A DNA stretch of 64,000 nucleotides from Asparagopsis taxiformis (GCA_030407315.1 JALQPE010000993.1:28586-92585), one strand, 5' to 3'; positions 47,017 through 58,302 are shown, numbered from the stretch's first letter. Notes: generated from the letters alone by a model not told the origin. Made by a program: numbers and translations.

Positions 47017-49511
47017 TCGCAGCCCGTTCGAAGCGCGTAGTAGCAACTGATACCCTAAGGTAATCTTTGACAGTTAATACCCGCGTATAGAGAGCCATTG
47101 TAGGTGTGCAACAATAAAGCTGAGTTTCCAAATGAATTCCTTTATGCAACGAGGGTAGGAATTACGCATCACCTAACCCCTGCTACAAAAGAGGTCCCTC
47201 GGGAGTCGGATGAAAACTCACCCCGTGGGTGAGAAACCGTGTCCCGGGGGCTATGATGTGCCATAATAATGGCCGTTCGCGATGGCCTTCGCCGCTAGTC
47301 GCCTTACGCTCTTGGGCGATGCGTGGCTACGGCCTTCGCTGTTGCGCGAATTCAACTGAATTCGCCATCCGAACTGACGCTCTCTTGCAAGACGTCATTG
47401 CCTTTGTCCGGCGGCTCGATAGCCGCAGTTACAATCTTTACCGGCAAGCCGATGAGTGAGAATCCCTCTCGCGCATGGAACTGGCAATAGAGTTCCCACT
47501 GGACGGAAGTCGAGGGGTCGTGCGACCATCCACGCACGCGTGTCGAGAGTCCCAAGGTACGTGCATCCCATCGCGGGTAATTACAACCGGCCATAGTGCG
47601 AGAGGCAAGCTGTAAATTCCTCCAAGTCCGAAGACGTCCGTTGTCCTGCGCAGCCACTCGTTCGGGATGACTACGGTCAGGGCCGTTGCGAGACGCTGGT
47701 ATCGCTAGCGTCGGCGCGTTCCGCGCACGTTAGGAGAGTTGCCCACCATCAGTGACAGGGCGCTCACTTAGGCGAAATACTCCCGAGTGAGTCGAACCTG
47801 AAATGGGTGATGGCCTAGGCCAATTGTTTTTCCGAGTCGCTAGCGATGTTCAGCGTACTCCAGAGTGCCCGTGCGCGAGTTTTGAAGGACAATGGAGGAC
47901 ACTACATTAATGTAAACTGAGGTTATTGTGTTTCACCCTCAGGTTGCACCTTGCCCAATTTCGCAGATGACAAATTTTTGCAATGCCCAATTTGGCCTGG
48001 GAGCAGATCGCCGAAATTTTCTAAGTCCATGGACGAATGTTAAGTCGCAACGCAACTCGCTCGAAACCATAGCGAACAGAACCGTCGTAAGTCGTTGGGA
48101 ATGCTGGCGTTGACGCCTTCCGAAAAAGTTGGCAAAACTAGCCGTAATCGGCTTTAGAACGCCCTGCGCAGATGGATTCTTGACGACTGCGTTCTCCTTG
48201 CCGCGGGTGTTGGCTTCGGCCAATCAGGATTCTGAGCCGCTGGCGGTGTTCGGCATGCCCTGGAGTGTCCGTGTGCGGATTTTCACGCCCAACGATGGAC
48301 ACTACCTTAATGTAAATCGAGGGTGATTGTGTTCACCCTCAAGTTCCATTTTTCCCATTTTTGGCGGGTACCGAATTTCTGCCATTGCCAATTTGGTCAG
48401 GGAGCCGGTCGCCGAAACCTTTCTAAGTCCCCGGCTTGCAAACGACACCCTAGGGTGGCTTCGCTGGAGACGGTACGGACCGCTGGTGACATTCGTCTCC
48501 TTGCGGACTCGTGGTGTTGGCGTTGCTGGCCAAACGCTTGCGGGGGCGCGACTGACGCACCTGATGATAGCGCGCCGCGGCCTCGAGTGCATGCTTCTAG
48601 TCGCGACCGATTGCTTTCCCAAGTTGCTGACGGGGTCCAGCGTACTCAGAATGGCACGTGTGCGAAGTTTCGAACGCATTGGCGACCACTACATTAACGT
48701 AAATCAAGGACGGTTATCATCGCGTCCTCCAATTCCGTCGGTCTGTGCACCCCTCCCGGAGGTAGTAATTTTGCGAATTACCTTTTTCTCTCACGGCTGG
48801 TTGCAAGTACCCCTCAGTCCAAGGACGAATGGGTGGATTCCGGATTCTTCCTCGCATGTCCTCGGACCTTGCGCGGCATGGTATGGACACTGAAGTCGCG
48901 TAATGGCGTCCATGGCTTCCCGGTTGCGGGTCGCGAATCGCGAGACGCCGCGGCGTGCATAACAAGGAACTACCGTGGGGTGTTTGTTAATGATTGCAGG
49001 CTGGAACTCACAAGTGAGTTGGCGAAGCCACAGGATGGCGGGCCGTGATTAGTCAGTCATGACGCGATTCCTACAGGGAAGCACGCATCGCCGACCGTGG
49101 TCACGACCATTGGTCCATTCTGATTTCGATCATTGCCCAAGGGGTGGTTCCGTGCACGAAAGCACAAAGGGGCTTCCTAGGAAGGAAGGTTTGCAGGGTC
49201 GGCCGCGGTCCATTGATTGCTCCCTTGACGTGGCAGAGGGGGTTCAGGAAGGGGGTACGCGCCTTAGGCGGGTTATTGACCCTACATTACTTCACCCAGA
49301 AGGGGAAGAATACGTCAGGGCGATCACCCTGGATGTCGACATCCCTGGTGTTTCTATTGGCTCCCGCCCGATTTGCGTCCATCCCTTCCGGCACGGCGCA
49401 CGCGCCGTGGTCAGCGTACACTCGTAGCGATATATCGGTCTGGTTGTGTACGTTTCCATTTGGCCACGGCCAGCCAGCGCGTGACATCTGGGTCCGGTGA
49501 CTGTGCGTCAC
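47017..49511. other. Non-coding region with tandem repeats between gag-like gene and gypsy relic
   Basis: About 2.5 kb. The left part holds the AATAAA signal of the gag-like gene. The middle contains three ~390-bp repeats (listed separately). The right part (48760-49511) has ORFs without domains. Probably the 3' region of the gag-like element and the 3' LTR side of the minus-strand gypsy relic. Confidence 0.45.
47870..48730 (+). repeat. Three diverged tandem repeats of about 385-400 bp
   Basis: The junction block GGACACTAC(A/C)TTAATGTAAA recurs at about 47895, 48296 and 48680. It is followed each time by a CACCCTCA/GCGTCCTC block, a GCCCAATTTGG-like block, a GTCGCCGAAA block and a CTAAGTCC block. 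Preceding each is a (A/T)GCCCGTGTGCG-like block. The third copy is the most diverged. Confidence 0.7.
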
Positions 49512-51545
49512 TTAGATCCAACGGACGCCGTGGATCAACGATATTTTTACCTTCCGGCTGTGACTTGGCCGTTTGAAACGAGCGCGCTCTTTTTGACGTG
49601 CGGTCCGTTTCCGATGCCGAGCCACTATAGCTGGGGGAAGGTTCGCTTCCGGCTCCCAGGTATCCTCCTCGGGGGCGTACCCCAACCAACGCACGCGGAA
49701 GTAGGACATACCATCATCGTCTACCCATTCCTCGATAAGGTCGTCTATCGTATACTCCTTGGAGTGTTCCTCGGAGTCACCGTCGACCGGCGTCGGACTG
49801 ACCAGTTTGCTTGCGTCCTGCGTTAACCCGTGGGTAATCTTCGCGTACGATTGGCGCGGGGGTGCTTCCTTGGGGATTGCGCGGGTCGGATACCGTATTC
49901 CCGGATGGCGGGACCGCCCTATCTGCCGGTAGAAGCGCTTCGGAACCCGGTTCCGTCTGTACTTCGTTCGCCCGGGGGCGACGCGGCAATCGACTTCTTG
50001 CATTAGCGGTTTCGCGCCCTTCCTCCTCACCGTCGCTACCCGGCTGCACCGGTCCATGACCCGGGGCTGGGCGTACGCGATCCGAACTAATTCTCTCGGG
50101 AATTCCGTCGACAAGTATGTCAAACGTGTGACTTGGTTAGATATAACCGAATACGGACCCATCGATTGGAAATCCAACTTGTTCCGGGCTCGCCCGAGTA
50201 TAGTCGTCTCCTGGGAGGTATTGCGCAAGTCGATATAGACTGCGTTCCCGGCTCGGATGCGGCGATTTGGTGCTCGCACCGCCTTATCGAAGTCGCGCTT
50301 GTACCGGGCTTGCATTCTCGCGAGCGAGGAATTAGCGCGCGCATACAACCCACGAAGCTGCCGGCGCCAGGAATCACGCGTCCAGGCTTCATCGCCTTTG
50401 AGTTTAATATCCTCCAAGCCTATTGGCGGTGGCGCGCGCGTCAAGACCAATTCGAAGGGAATTGTATTCGTCGAGCGGTGCACGCACCGATTGTACGCAT
50501 AGGCAAGGACGGGGAGGTATTCGTCCCAGTTGCGATGATCTTCAGCCACGTAATGGCGCAGCATAGACGCGAGCGTCCTGTTGAATCGTTCGACTTGACC
50601 ATTCGTCTGCGGGTGATACGTAGTAGTAGTCACCGGCTTAATGCCCAAAATGACGCAGGTGTCGACGAAGGTTTTAGAACGAAACTGGGGTCCATTATCC
50701 GACAGGATAGTCTTCGGTGCCCCATAAGTAAACACCCATCCTTCCACAAAGGCTTTCACAACCAAGCTAGCTTGTATCGAGCGCATGGCCACGAGCCTGC
50801 ACAGCTTGGAATAACGGTCCATGATGACCAGAACGTGTAAGTTTCCTCGGGAGGTTTTCGGTAGAGGACCCATGAGGTCTATGGCGACGTCCTCAAGTGG
50901 CCTAAGGGCCGGAACAACTTCAAGGGGGTTGGTATGGCGGGACAGCTGCATCCTATCCCTGGCGCATGTTTCGCATCCGCGTACGGTGGCGTGCACATCG
51001 ACGACCATGGTCGGCCAATAAAGTCCCTGTCGTAGAGTATCGTACATCCGCCTCACCCCTGGATGTCCAGCGGTGGCGGAGTAGTGATAGTTACGCAACA
51101 GCCGAGGCCGTAGCGATTCGGGCACGAGGACCTGTGGGCGAACGAGCGCTGGCAATTTCCTCGCGAGGATCCCGTCTTCTGTAAGAACCACTTGCTGGTC
51201 CACTCCGTCATCCATACGTTTGCGCATAGTTTGACAAAACTCATCAACCAGTTGCGCTTGGATCCACTCATCCCTCGAGATGGCTTCGGGTACCAACTCG
51301 TGAGTGGAGACAAAGCATGGTACGGCATCGCCCAAGGGCAACGGATACATATCCTCTGTCACTCTGTACTCATCATCCTCTGTAAAGGTCCCGTGGGTCT
51401 TCTCCCCTTCTTGGATTGAGAAGGTGGGTATATCCTCGTCGATGGGGGTTCGGTCTTCACCGGTGGTTTCTATCCGCGACAGCGCGTCTGGAACGACATT
51501 TTTAATACCTGGGCGGTATTGAATATCGAAGTCGAACTCCGACAA
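49512..51545 (-). pseudogene. Gypsy integrase with C-terminal chromodomain
   Basis: A 677-residue uninterrupted stretch. It starts in the RNase H tail (Phe-Asp-Phe-Asp-Ile-Gln-Tyr-Arg-Pro-Gly). A His-His-Cys-Cys zinc finger follows (His-Tyr ... Gly-His-Pro-Gly ... Cys-Glu-Thr-Cys). The DDE core has Asp in Asp-Leu-Met-Gly, Asp in Ser-Asp-Asn-Gly-Pro-Gln-Phe and Glu in Gly-Gln-Val-Glu-Arg-Phe-Asn. Residues about 610-650 are a chromodomain (Tyr-Phe-Arg-Val-Arg-Trp-Leu-Gly-Tyr, Asp-Thr-Trp-Glu-Pro). The integrase itself looks intact, but it depends on an upstream polyprotein that is broken. The first codon is TTG and is not a real start. Confidence 0.88.
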
Positions 51546-51562
51546 CCGTAGTCGCCAGCGTG

Positions 51563-52617
51563 CTAGACGTCCCTCGGAAGGGGTAATGGACAGGATCCAT
51601 GTGAGCGAATTATGATCCGTTCTGACGGTGAAGCGAGCCCCATTCTAAGTAGGGCCTTAGAGGCTGATAGCCCAGAACACCGAGAGGCATTCCTTCCCGT
51701 TGTCGTGTAGCGGCGTTGCGTGTCCGTGAGCGTTTTGCTCCAGTACCCCACGGGGTGTAGCAGTTTGTCCTCCTGTTCTTGCAGTAGGGCGCACCCCATC
51801 TGCCCGTCCGACGCGTCTACGTCGAGCGTGTACGGCTTCCCAGCATGCGGGAGGCGTAGGATAGGTGGCGACGCGAGCGCCTTTTTCAACTCGTTAAATG
51901 CCTCAAGCTGGGCATCTGAGGGCTCATCCAACTGCACGGGCATACCCTTCTTTAGTAACTCCGTGAGCGGCGCAGATATGTTGGCGTAGGATTTAACGAA
52001 ACGTCGGTAGACGTTGCAAGAACCCAGAAAACTCCGTAACTGTGTTTGCGTTCGTGGGTACAATGATCCGTGGATCGCATCAAGGCCAGTGGTTATGACC
52101 TCGAGCTTGCCCGGTCGAATGCGGTGTCCGAGATAATCCACACTCTTGCGGAAGAACTCGCTCTTCTTGAACTTGAGCGAGACTCCTGCATTCCGTAGAA
52201 TGGTCAATATGGCGTCGACGTGCGCAATGTGTTCTTCTTCTTCTCGCGAGAAGATAATTACGTCGTCGAGATACACTAGGCAGAACTGCCATTTGCCTCC
52301 CGAAAGGAGAATGTCAAGCGCACGCTGGAAGGTTGCGGGCGCGTTAGTAAGGCCAAAAGGCATGCGCACGAATTGGTAGGAACCAACGTGTGCTGTAAAA
52401 GCCGTCTTCTCCTTGTCCGCCTCGGCGATTGGAATCTGCCAATACCCGCTGTTGCACTGCATTGGCAATCAAGCGCGGTAAAAATGGCTGCTTCACCGAG
52501 GGAGTCGATGCAGTCATCCATCCTCGGGATGGGGTATGAATCCTTAACTGTCACGGCGTTAAGCCGTCGGTAGTCGACGCAGAAACGCGACGAACCATCC
52601 TTTTTCGGCACAACCAC
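51563..52617 (-). pseudogene. Gypsy reverse transcriptase / RNase H, frameshifted
   Basis: Reverse-transcriptase blocks are clear: Val-Pro-Lys-Lys-Asp-Gly-Ser-Ser-Arg-Phe-Cys-Val-Asp-Tyr-Arg, then in another frame Gly-Tyr-Trp-Gln-Ile-Pro, Met-Pro-Phe-Gly-Leu-Thr-Asn-Ala-Pro and the catalytic Tyr-Leu-Asp-Asp. RNase H begins with Leu-Asp-Val-Asp-Ala-Ser. A frame change lies at about 52465 between block 2 and block 3. A 16-nt palindromic insertion at about 52619-52634 breaks the frame just before the first RT block. RNase H decays after 51720. Confidence 0.85.
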
Positions 52618-52704
52618 AACTTGTGGTCAGTTGAACTGGGCTCGCCCATTCTGACTGTGCCGGCTCGATGACGCCGGCCTGAAGCATTTCGCGCACCTGG
52701 GTGG

Positions 52705-53515
52705 CTATAATCTCGCGATTTTTATGCCCCGCTCGGTACGGTGCTTGCAGAATGGCACGGTGTCAGGCTTCAAGTCGATGCGGTGCTGCGTCGCTGAAAT
52801 CTCACCAAGGTGACCACTCCACATCGACGCGTGCTTTTCCAGCATCGCTATGATTTTCTTCCCAAGGGAAGGGCTGGAGAATTCGATAGTGTCCAACACG
52901 GTTTGGCGCCAATCTGGCGCCGGTTCCGCCCGAAGGCATGCCTCGCCCGTCGGTGGCTCGCCACCAACCGGTAAGGAATTATCGATGACCTGTGGGTCTT
53001 TGGTTCTCCCAGGGTCTTTAGCCTCGCGCGGGCCATTCTCTATGGATCCGACCGTGAGTATCGAGGCTGGCGGACCCTCAGTGTGTCCGAGAACCAAGCC
53101 TTTGGGCAACTTAACATCTTGGTTGCCGAAATTGGCAACCTCCACGGCGAATGGTACCAACGCACGAGCGCTGATGACACCGTTCGCCATCTGGATGTTT
53201 TTCCCTTCAAGAAGGGCCTTCTTCGGAACCAAGACTTGGAGACCTGGCTCCGAAGTAATTACGGAGACTCGAGTGGTCCGTCGCGGCGGGAGGGTTATAC
53301 TCGCAGCCACGCGGACGTTGCGGTTGCGCGGCCTCGGTAGCAATGGCGACTGAGGCGCTGGTACTCTCTTGAGAGACTTCCGCCACCCAATGGGTATTCG
53401 TTCCTGGGTATGGCGCATGATGAACAGCCGTTTTGGCGGGAGTACGGCATCAACATGAGCGTTGATGAAATCACATCCAAGGATGCAAGCGACAGCAAGT
53501 TGTTCGACAACTATG
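52705..53515 (-). pseudogene. Gypsy protease and pre-RT region
   Basis: An open minus-strand frame containing Ala-Cys-Ile-Leu-Gly-Cys-Asp-Phe-Ile (end of the aspartic protease fold), a linker and Ile-Asp-Leu-Lys-Pro-Asp-Thr-Val-Pro-Phe, the motif just ahead of gypsy RT. The Asp-Ser-Gly/Asp-Thr-Gly active site is absent because similarity ends at ~53515. The frame then runs on into unrelated repeat sequence. Confidence 0.65.
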
Positions 53516-53532
53516 GTTTCTATTGTGTGCAG

Positions 53533-54111
53533 GATACAACGAGGGTAAGTGAGTTCTGAGGGTATGCAGCGAGGGAAGCATGGGTTTTCAGTCCGACTGT
53601 TGTTGTTGTTGATTTCGATTTTTTGTAGGTGATGCAGGAATGGTGATGACGGAAGGTAAGTTGTATTGAGCGCCCAGTCCGGTTGTGCGAAGATGTGGAA
53701 TGTTGACTTCATTTGTGGTTGTGAGATTTTCGACTTTTGGTCTGTATGTGTGTAGAATGAAACGAGGGTGAGTTCTGAGGGTATGCATCGAGGGAAGTGT
53801 TTGTTTCGAATCTGACTATTGCAGTTGATGCGATATTTATTCATTGGAAGCTTATCCAGTCATGGTGTGTATTGTGTCCAGCGAAGGAAAGTGCGGAAGT
53901 TTTGAGAGTATGCTGAGAGGGACATGTGGGTTTGAGTCCGACTGTTGTTGTGATTTCGGATTTTGTGTAGGTGATGCAGGAATGGTGATGACGGAAGGTA
54001 AGTTTCATTGAGCGCCAGGATGTGTTTTGCGAAGATATGGAGTGCTGACTTTGATTATTCATTGCAATGTTTTTGCATCATGGTTTGTATTGTGTGTAGG
54101 ATGGATGAGAG
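53533..54111 (+). repeat. Duplicated array of microexon-like blocks flanked by splice signals
   Basis: Plus strand. Six short blocks are each preceded by a T-rich tract ending TGTAG, TGCAG or CCAG and followed by GT: 53533-53544 (12 nt), 53629-53655 (27 nt), 53756-53767 (12 nt), 53882-53890 (9 nt, weak GTGCGG donor), 53971-53997 (27 nt) and 54100-54111 (12 nt). Donors elsewhere are GTAAGT or GTGAGT. The five intervening segments are 84, 100, 114, 80 and 102 nt, close to the 84-85 nt introns of the window's two spliced genes. Blocks 1-3 and 4-6 form a ~345-bp tandem duplication. All block lengths are multiples of three. The two 27-nt blocks are identical. Expression unknown. Confidence 0.6.
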
Positions 54112-54127
54112 GTAAGTAAGGGAGTTT

Positions 54128-55492
54128 CTAGTTTACATCCGCGAAATTGTGCATCACCGTATACCCTCGCTCGTTGATTTCCGTTCGGCAATTGTGGAAG
54201 TACGCCATACCAGTGCCGGCCTCATACGAATCCTTCCAGCTTGTAGACATTCGCGCAACCTGAGCGAAGTCCAGCCTCGAGGGTAGAAACGTCGATGTAG
54301 GCTCACACATCGCCTTGGCAGCCATCTTCCACGCAGCGAAAAACATCGGATAGATGGTGTCGATCTCCAAAACAAGATGACGAGCCCGATGTTGTTCCGG
54401 AATATGCAGCCCCTCAAACACAGGGTCCATCGCCACTTGCTTCAAATACCTCACCTCTCTGCCCTCCTCATCGATTTCCACACTCTCCAATAACAACCTG
54501 AGCTCAATCGGGGGCAGACAGCCAACCCTCACCGATGCGATGACGTCCGCGGGACGCTGCGCCAGATGATGCCCTTCGGCTCGGTCTTTGACTTCGAAAT
54601 CGTCAGGAAGAGATGGCATACGGTCGTCGAACAGGAGGTCGTGTTCAGATGGAGAGTCACGAACGATGTAACCGTCTTCATCGACTTCCACTCCTTCCGG
54701 AACAGTGAATGTAATTGTCACTTCGCGGACCCCCTTGCTTTCGACTTGGCCCTCGTCTGCACCCTGTTTGTCTTCCTCGTCCGAAGCGGTATGGACAGAT
54801 TCTTGGTTGGAGGGAGTCGCACCAGCACGTTGGTTATCTTGGGGGACAATCTCAACGGCAGAATCGGGGGAACGGGCGGAGTCTTCGTCACCCTCATCAC
54901 CGGAAACAGTGGCTTGTTGTTGATCGGTGGGTTTATCAATAACGGCCTGCTCTTCTTCCCCGGCGGATTGTTGTACCACAACCGGCTCTTCTTCCTCGAG
55001 GCGTGTGCTCCCCGTCGAGCGAATTCGCTGTGAACGGCGGCGGATGCCATGCGAAGCAGGCTCATGTTCGACATTCCGCTGCTTCTTGTGAGTGAGTCTC
55101 ACATTGGCAGCAGAAGGGCGGCGTTTGCGTCGAGCCTTAGTCTTCTTCTTCAATGTCGGATTGAAAAACTCTTTCAAGTTCGTTTCCAAATCCTGTAAAC
55201 GCGTGGTTCTCCGTCGCATTCGAACCTCACTGCTCCGGTCGTCCCCTCTATACATTGCAATGGCATTGGTGAGATGCCATTGCAACTCCTTCGGCTGCTT
55301 AACCGACCCAATTGCCATCTCTGTGCTCAGAAATGACTTGCGCATAATACTCTTTGGGCGCCCATACGCAGCGTACAGAGAATTTGCGATTGCAGTCACG
55401 CGACGGACGTATGTATAGAAGTCGTTCACGTCAAAGCGTCCATCCGGACGTCCACCATGAGCAGGGTTCAAGTACTCCGAAAGACCACGCAA
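54128..55492 (-). pseudogene. C-terminal part of broken ParB-like element gene
   Basis: A 454-codon frame without an upstream start of its own. The first ~110 residues are folded (Tyr-Thr-Tyr-Val-Arg-Arg-Val-Thr-Ala, Lys-Glu-Leu-Gln-Trp-His-Leu-Thr). Next is a basic Lys/Arg patch (Lys-Lys-Lys-Thr-Lys-Ala-Arg-Arg-Lys-Arg-Arg, nuclear-localisation-like) and a long acidic Glu/Asp/Gln-rich stretch. A folded end follows (Ala-Arg-His-Leu-Val-Leu-Glu-Ile-Asp, Trp-Lys-Met-Ala-Ala-Lys-Ala-Met). It continues the ParB-like region after frame changes near 55480 and 55720. Family unknown. Confidence 0.5.
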
Positions 55493-55672
55493 GACGAAGA
55501 CAAAGTTTTTCTTCCAGCAACTCGCGCACTATCTTGTGGTCCAGGTGCGTTATCCCAATCTCGTTGCGGCGCTCGGGAATTGTTCAGCTCACGCAACACT
55601 TCGTCGAGAACAGGATGCTTCAGCGTTGCTATAGCCAAACGCGTCCACCGCCGGCCGTGTTCGTTGAATTCA

Positions 55673-56251
55673 TCATCCCCATGAACTGCGCCTCGAACAA
55701 TTTCGGATGACATCAGACTCACGCAAGTCGCCAGCGTTTTCCACGTTATTTGCAACAGCAATCGTACGGATGAACTGCTGGATGGACGACAAGATTCGAA
55801 CCAGGGAGCGCTCCGTCAGTTGCGTCCCAGTCGTATGGTTCGACTCTGCACTCTTGTGGATGATCTCATGAGGCTGAAGATCACTGTCGTCTTTGCGGCG
55901 AAGGTAGTACACATCCAGAGGCTGAGTAACCCAGCGCAAGCGGTTTGCGTCCTGTGGCAGCTTGGTTCTGTGCATACGGGTGAGGCGCGTGTAGTCATCC
56001 GCAATGCTATGCATAGCATTGAGACGATGCAGTCCGTCGATCACGGTCACGTTCGCATTGGCATGGAATTTGCCATTCTGGAACAGACGCGTGTCGGCGG
56101 GCAGATGCGTGTTCTGCGACCTCAGCACCGTCACAGTGATACGCGAAGAGCTCACATACCCCACAGCCAACATATTGTTGCGCAGGTCCTCCACGTGGTC
56201 TTCTTTCACATCGCGAAGGGTCACGGCCGGTTCCACTAGCTGCCTCACCAC
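55673..56251 (-). pseudogene. ParB/sulfiredoxin-like domain region of element gene
   Basis: About 190 codons. The segment runs Leu-Val-Glu-Pro-Ala-Val-Thr-Leu-Arg-Asp-Val-Lys-Glu-Asp-His-Val-Glu-Asp-Leu, then Gly-Lys-Phe-x7-Thr-Val-Ile-Asp-Gly-Leu-His-Arg-Leu-Asn-Ala. This reproduces the ParB N-terminal domain pattern: a helix after the first strand, then the Gly-x-His-Arg nucleotide/phosphate-binding turn. Such domains bind CTP or act as nucleases and occur in plasmid, phage and some eukaryotic mobile elements. The frame is entered by a frameshift near 56245 and left near 55720. Similarity to sulfiredoxin is the alternative. Confidence 0.55.
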
Positions 56252-56320
56252 ACAGTTGCTCCTTCTCCGACGTAATCCGACGTCACAAACTTGGGCACCG
56301 TAATTTGCGTCCCCTGCTGC

Positions 56321-57045
56321 TCACGAATGCTTTCCGCCACCTCCGGTTCGTCGTCCACCTCGGTTACGTCTGCGTAGTAGCTTCGGTGACGTTGGAGCGA
56401 GCAGGGTGCTTCGTGCCTCCACTGGAGGCTCTAGCAGAGCGAGCAGGGGCTTCGTGCCTCCACTGGAGGCTCTGGCAGAGCGAGCAGGGCGCTTCGTGCC
56501 TCCCGAAACCGGGACGGAGCGTGCTGGATGCTTCGTACACCCCGAACCAGTGATTTCGCCTGCCGGACCGGTACTGGGCATCCGTCCCGAGCTGGCCTGG
56601 TTCGTCGCTGCGTTGAAGTTTGACGCTGCAGGAGGGGTACGAATGTCGCTAGGGCCATCCTCCGCAGCGGGGCGCATCATCCGAGTATCCCAAGGGTAAA
56701 ACGCCGCGGCGTATGCTCCACCCATCGTCTCCGGCGGTCCCTCGGCGCCATCAAACATGTACGGGAACGGGAGGTCCTTGAAGTTGTCCTTAGTCGCATG
56801 TTGCGCACGACGATATAGTCCGCCTCGTCGGTTTCCGGCAGCTGGTGGTTGTGCAGCGTGCGCGGAAGGCCAACATCGCCACCAGCAGTGCTCACCGAAG
56901 CCGTCCCAATATGCACAGCCGCACCGTCCACGTCCGCAAACAAATTGACATCGACGCCGCGCTTGAGTCCGCGCGACTCCGCTGACGCGCTCACTTGATC
57001 GCCGCAAACCGTTGAAAACAAACTGCTGAAATGCGTATCCGCCAT
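56321..57045 (-). pseudogene. N-terminal part of broken ParB-like element gene
   Basis: A plausible start is the ATG at 57045 (Met-Ala-Asp-Thr-His-Phe-Ser-Ser-Leu). This frame runs to about 56800 and then must shift to the neighbouring frame (Asp-Asn-Phe-Lys-Asp-Leu-Pro-Phe-Pro-Tyr-Met-Phe-Asp-Gly) to stay coding-like. Near the end is a degenerate Ser-Gly-Gly-Thr-Lys repeat: at DNA level GCTTCGTGCCTCC recurs at 56408, 56449 and 56488 on the plus strand. No domain recognised. The start lies only ~280 bp from the left inverted repeat of the next element. Confidence 0.45.
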
Positions 57046-57325
57046 GGTTGTTCAGTTGGAAAGGAAAAGAGATGGTTGACGTTGACGTTATTGGAGTGAT
57101 GTGGATGGTATGTTTCACGTTGAAGAATGGTCCGTGAACGCCAATCGCTGGAAATAATAACACAATACAACCGAAATTTTGTTAGGTACACACCTATCGT
57201 GACCGCTGGAATGCAAGAGAGGCAATCGAGATGTGAGTGTCCGTTCGGAACGGGCCCGAGTCGGGCTCTCGAAACCTGACGAGGTGGCGTGAAGCAGGCA
57301 GTGTCCTTGATGTGTAAGTGTTTAA

Positions 57326-57598
57326 AATTACAGCTGTCAAGCTAGGCGGCTTTTGGGGCGGCTGCGAGCACCCCTTTATCCGGGGAACACCTGATTTGAG
57401 TTAAAATTTGGGCTATTCTCAAAAACATGCACATGTGAACATGTTTTTGAGATGGGGGTGTGCCGTACGGCACAATCGACCGCCCAAATCGTTGATTTTG
57501 CAAGATTTTTTGTGCCCGAAATTTTAGAATTTTGGGCTGGCCAGCAGTGCAATCGAGCTGGACATCCACCGGACGTCCATTTCAGGTTGGTCGTGTGC
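57326..57598 (+). repeat. Left inverted repeat
   Basis: It starts AATTACAGCTGTC, passes through a palindromic core at 57421-57446 (AAAAACATG ... CATGTTTTT), a GTGCCGTACGGCAC palindrome, and ends near TTGGTCGTG. It matches the right end in reverse complement. Confidence 0.8.
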
Positions 57599-57708
57599 TG
57601 CCTACATCCACGCAATGCAGCAACTAAGCAGGCGGGTTCACTACTAATACAAAGTGCACGGAATATGAGTAACGTGATGGGTGAGTAGTGTTTGTGTTGA
57701 GGGAGTAA

Positions 57709-58302
57709 GGCGGGACCATGATGAAACACGGAAGAAGATGTCACCCTAGCATAACTTAGGCTTGAAGCCTGGAATCGACCCATCTTTCGGCGCCATTTAG
57801 CCTCACAGTTAGTGCTTACAGAAGCCAGTGATGACCCCGCTCGGGGCGGCGGCTCCAGTTCCTGGGGCCGTTGTGGCCAAATTAGACACCCTGATTTGAA
57901 TTAAAATTTGGGCAATTCTCAAAAACATGCACATGTGAACATGTTTTTGAGATGGGGGTGTGCCGTACGGCACAATCGACCCGCCGAAATCGATGATTTT
58001 TTACAATTTTTTTCTGCCCGAAATTTTAGAATTTCTGGGCTGGCCAGCAGTGCAATCGAGCTGGACATCCACCGGACGTCCATTTCAGGTTGGTCGTGAG
58101 AGAGTGGGGTGGGACCATGATGGAACAAGGACCAAGACCTGTCCCTGGCGTATTGAGCCTGAAATCGACCCTTCGTGAGACGCCATTTAGCCTTACAGTT
58201 GGTGCTTACAGAAGCCAGTGACAACCCCACTCGGGGCGGCGGCCGGTGCCTGGGGCCGTTGTGGCTAAATTAGACATCATGATTTGAATTAAAATTTGGG
58301 CT
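57709..58302 (+). repeat. Tandem duplication within the left arm
   Basis: The segment starting GGCGGGACCATGATG at 57710 recurs as GGTGGGACCATGATG at 58107. Both continue for ~200 bp through CTTACAGAAGCCAGTGA and GGGGCCGTTGTGG into another copy of the terminal-repeat core. The unit is about 390-400 bp. Confidence 0.75.
57888..58098 (+). repeat. Internal direct copy 2 of terminal-repeat core
   Basis: It carries the same palindromic core (starting at 57921), the GTGCCGTACGGCAC box and the closing GGACATCCACCGGACGTCC box as the left inverted repeat, without the outermost ~60 bp. Confidence 0.85.

Larger units (their letters stand above)
49512..53515 (-). mobile_element. Ty3/gypsy chromovirus relic
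   Basis: A minus-strand element with protease (53.5 kb), reverse transcriptase and RNase H (52.6-51.6 kb), integrase and chromodomain (51.5-49.5 kb), in the canonical gypsy order. The pol reading is interrupted by frame changes near 52735, 52630, 52465 and 51700, so it is inactive. Similarity stops abruptly at ~53515 within the protease, where an unrelated repeat array begins. No gag of this element and no LTR pair could be identified. Confidence 0.85.
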
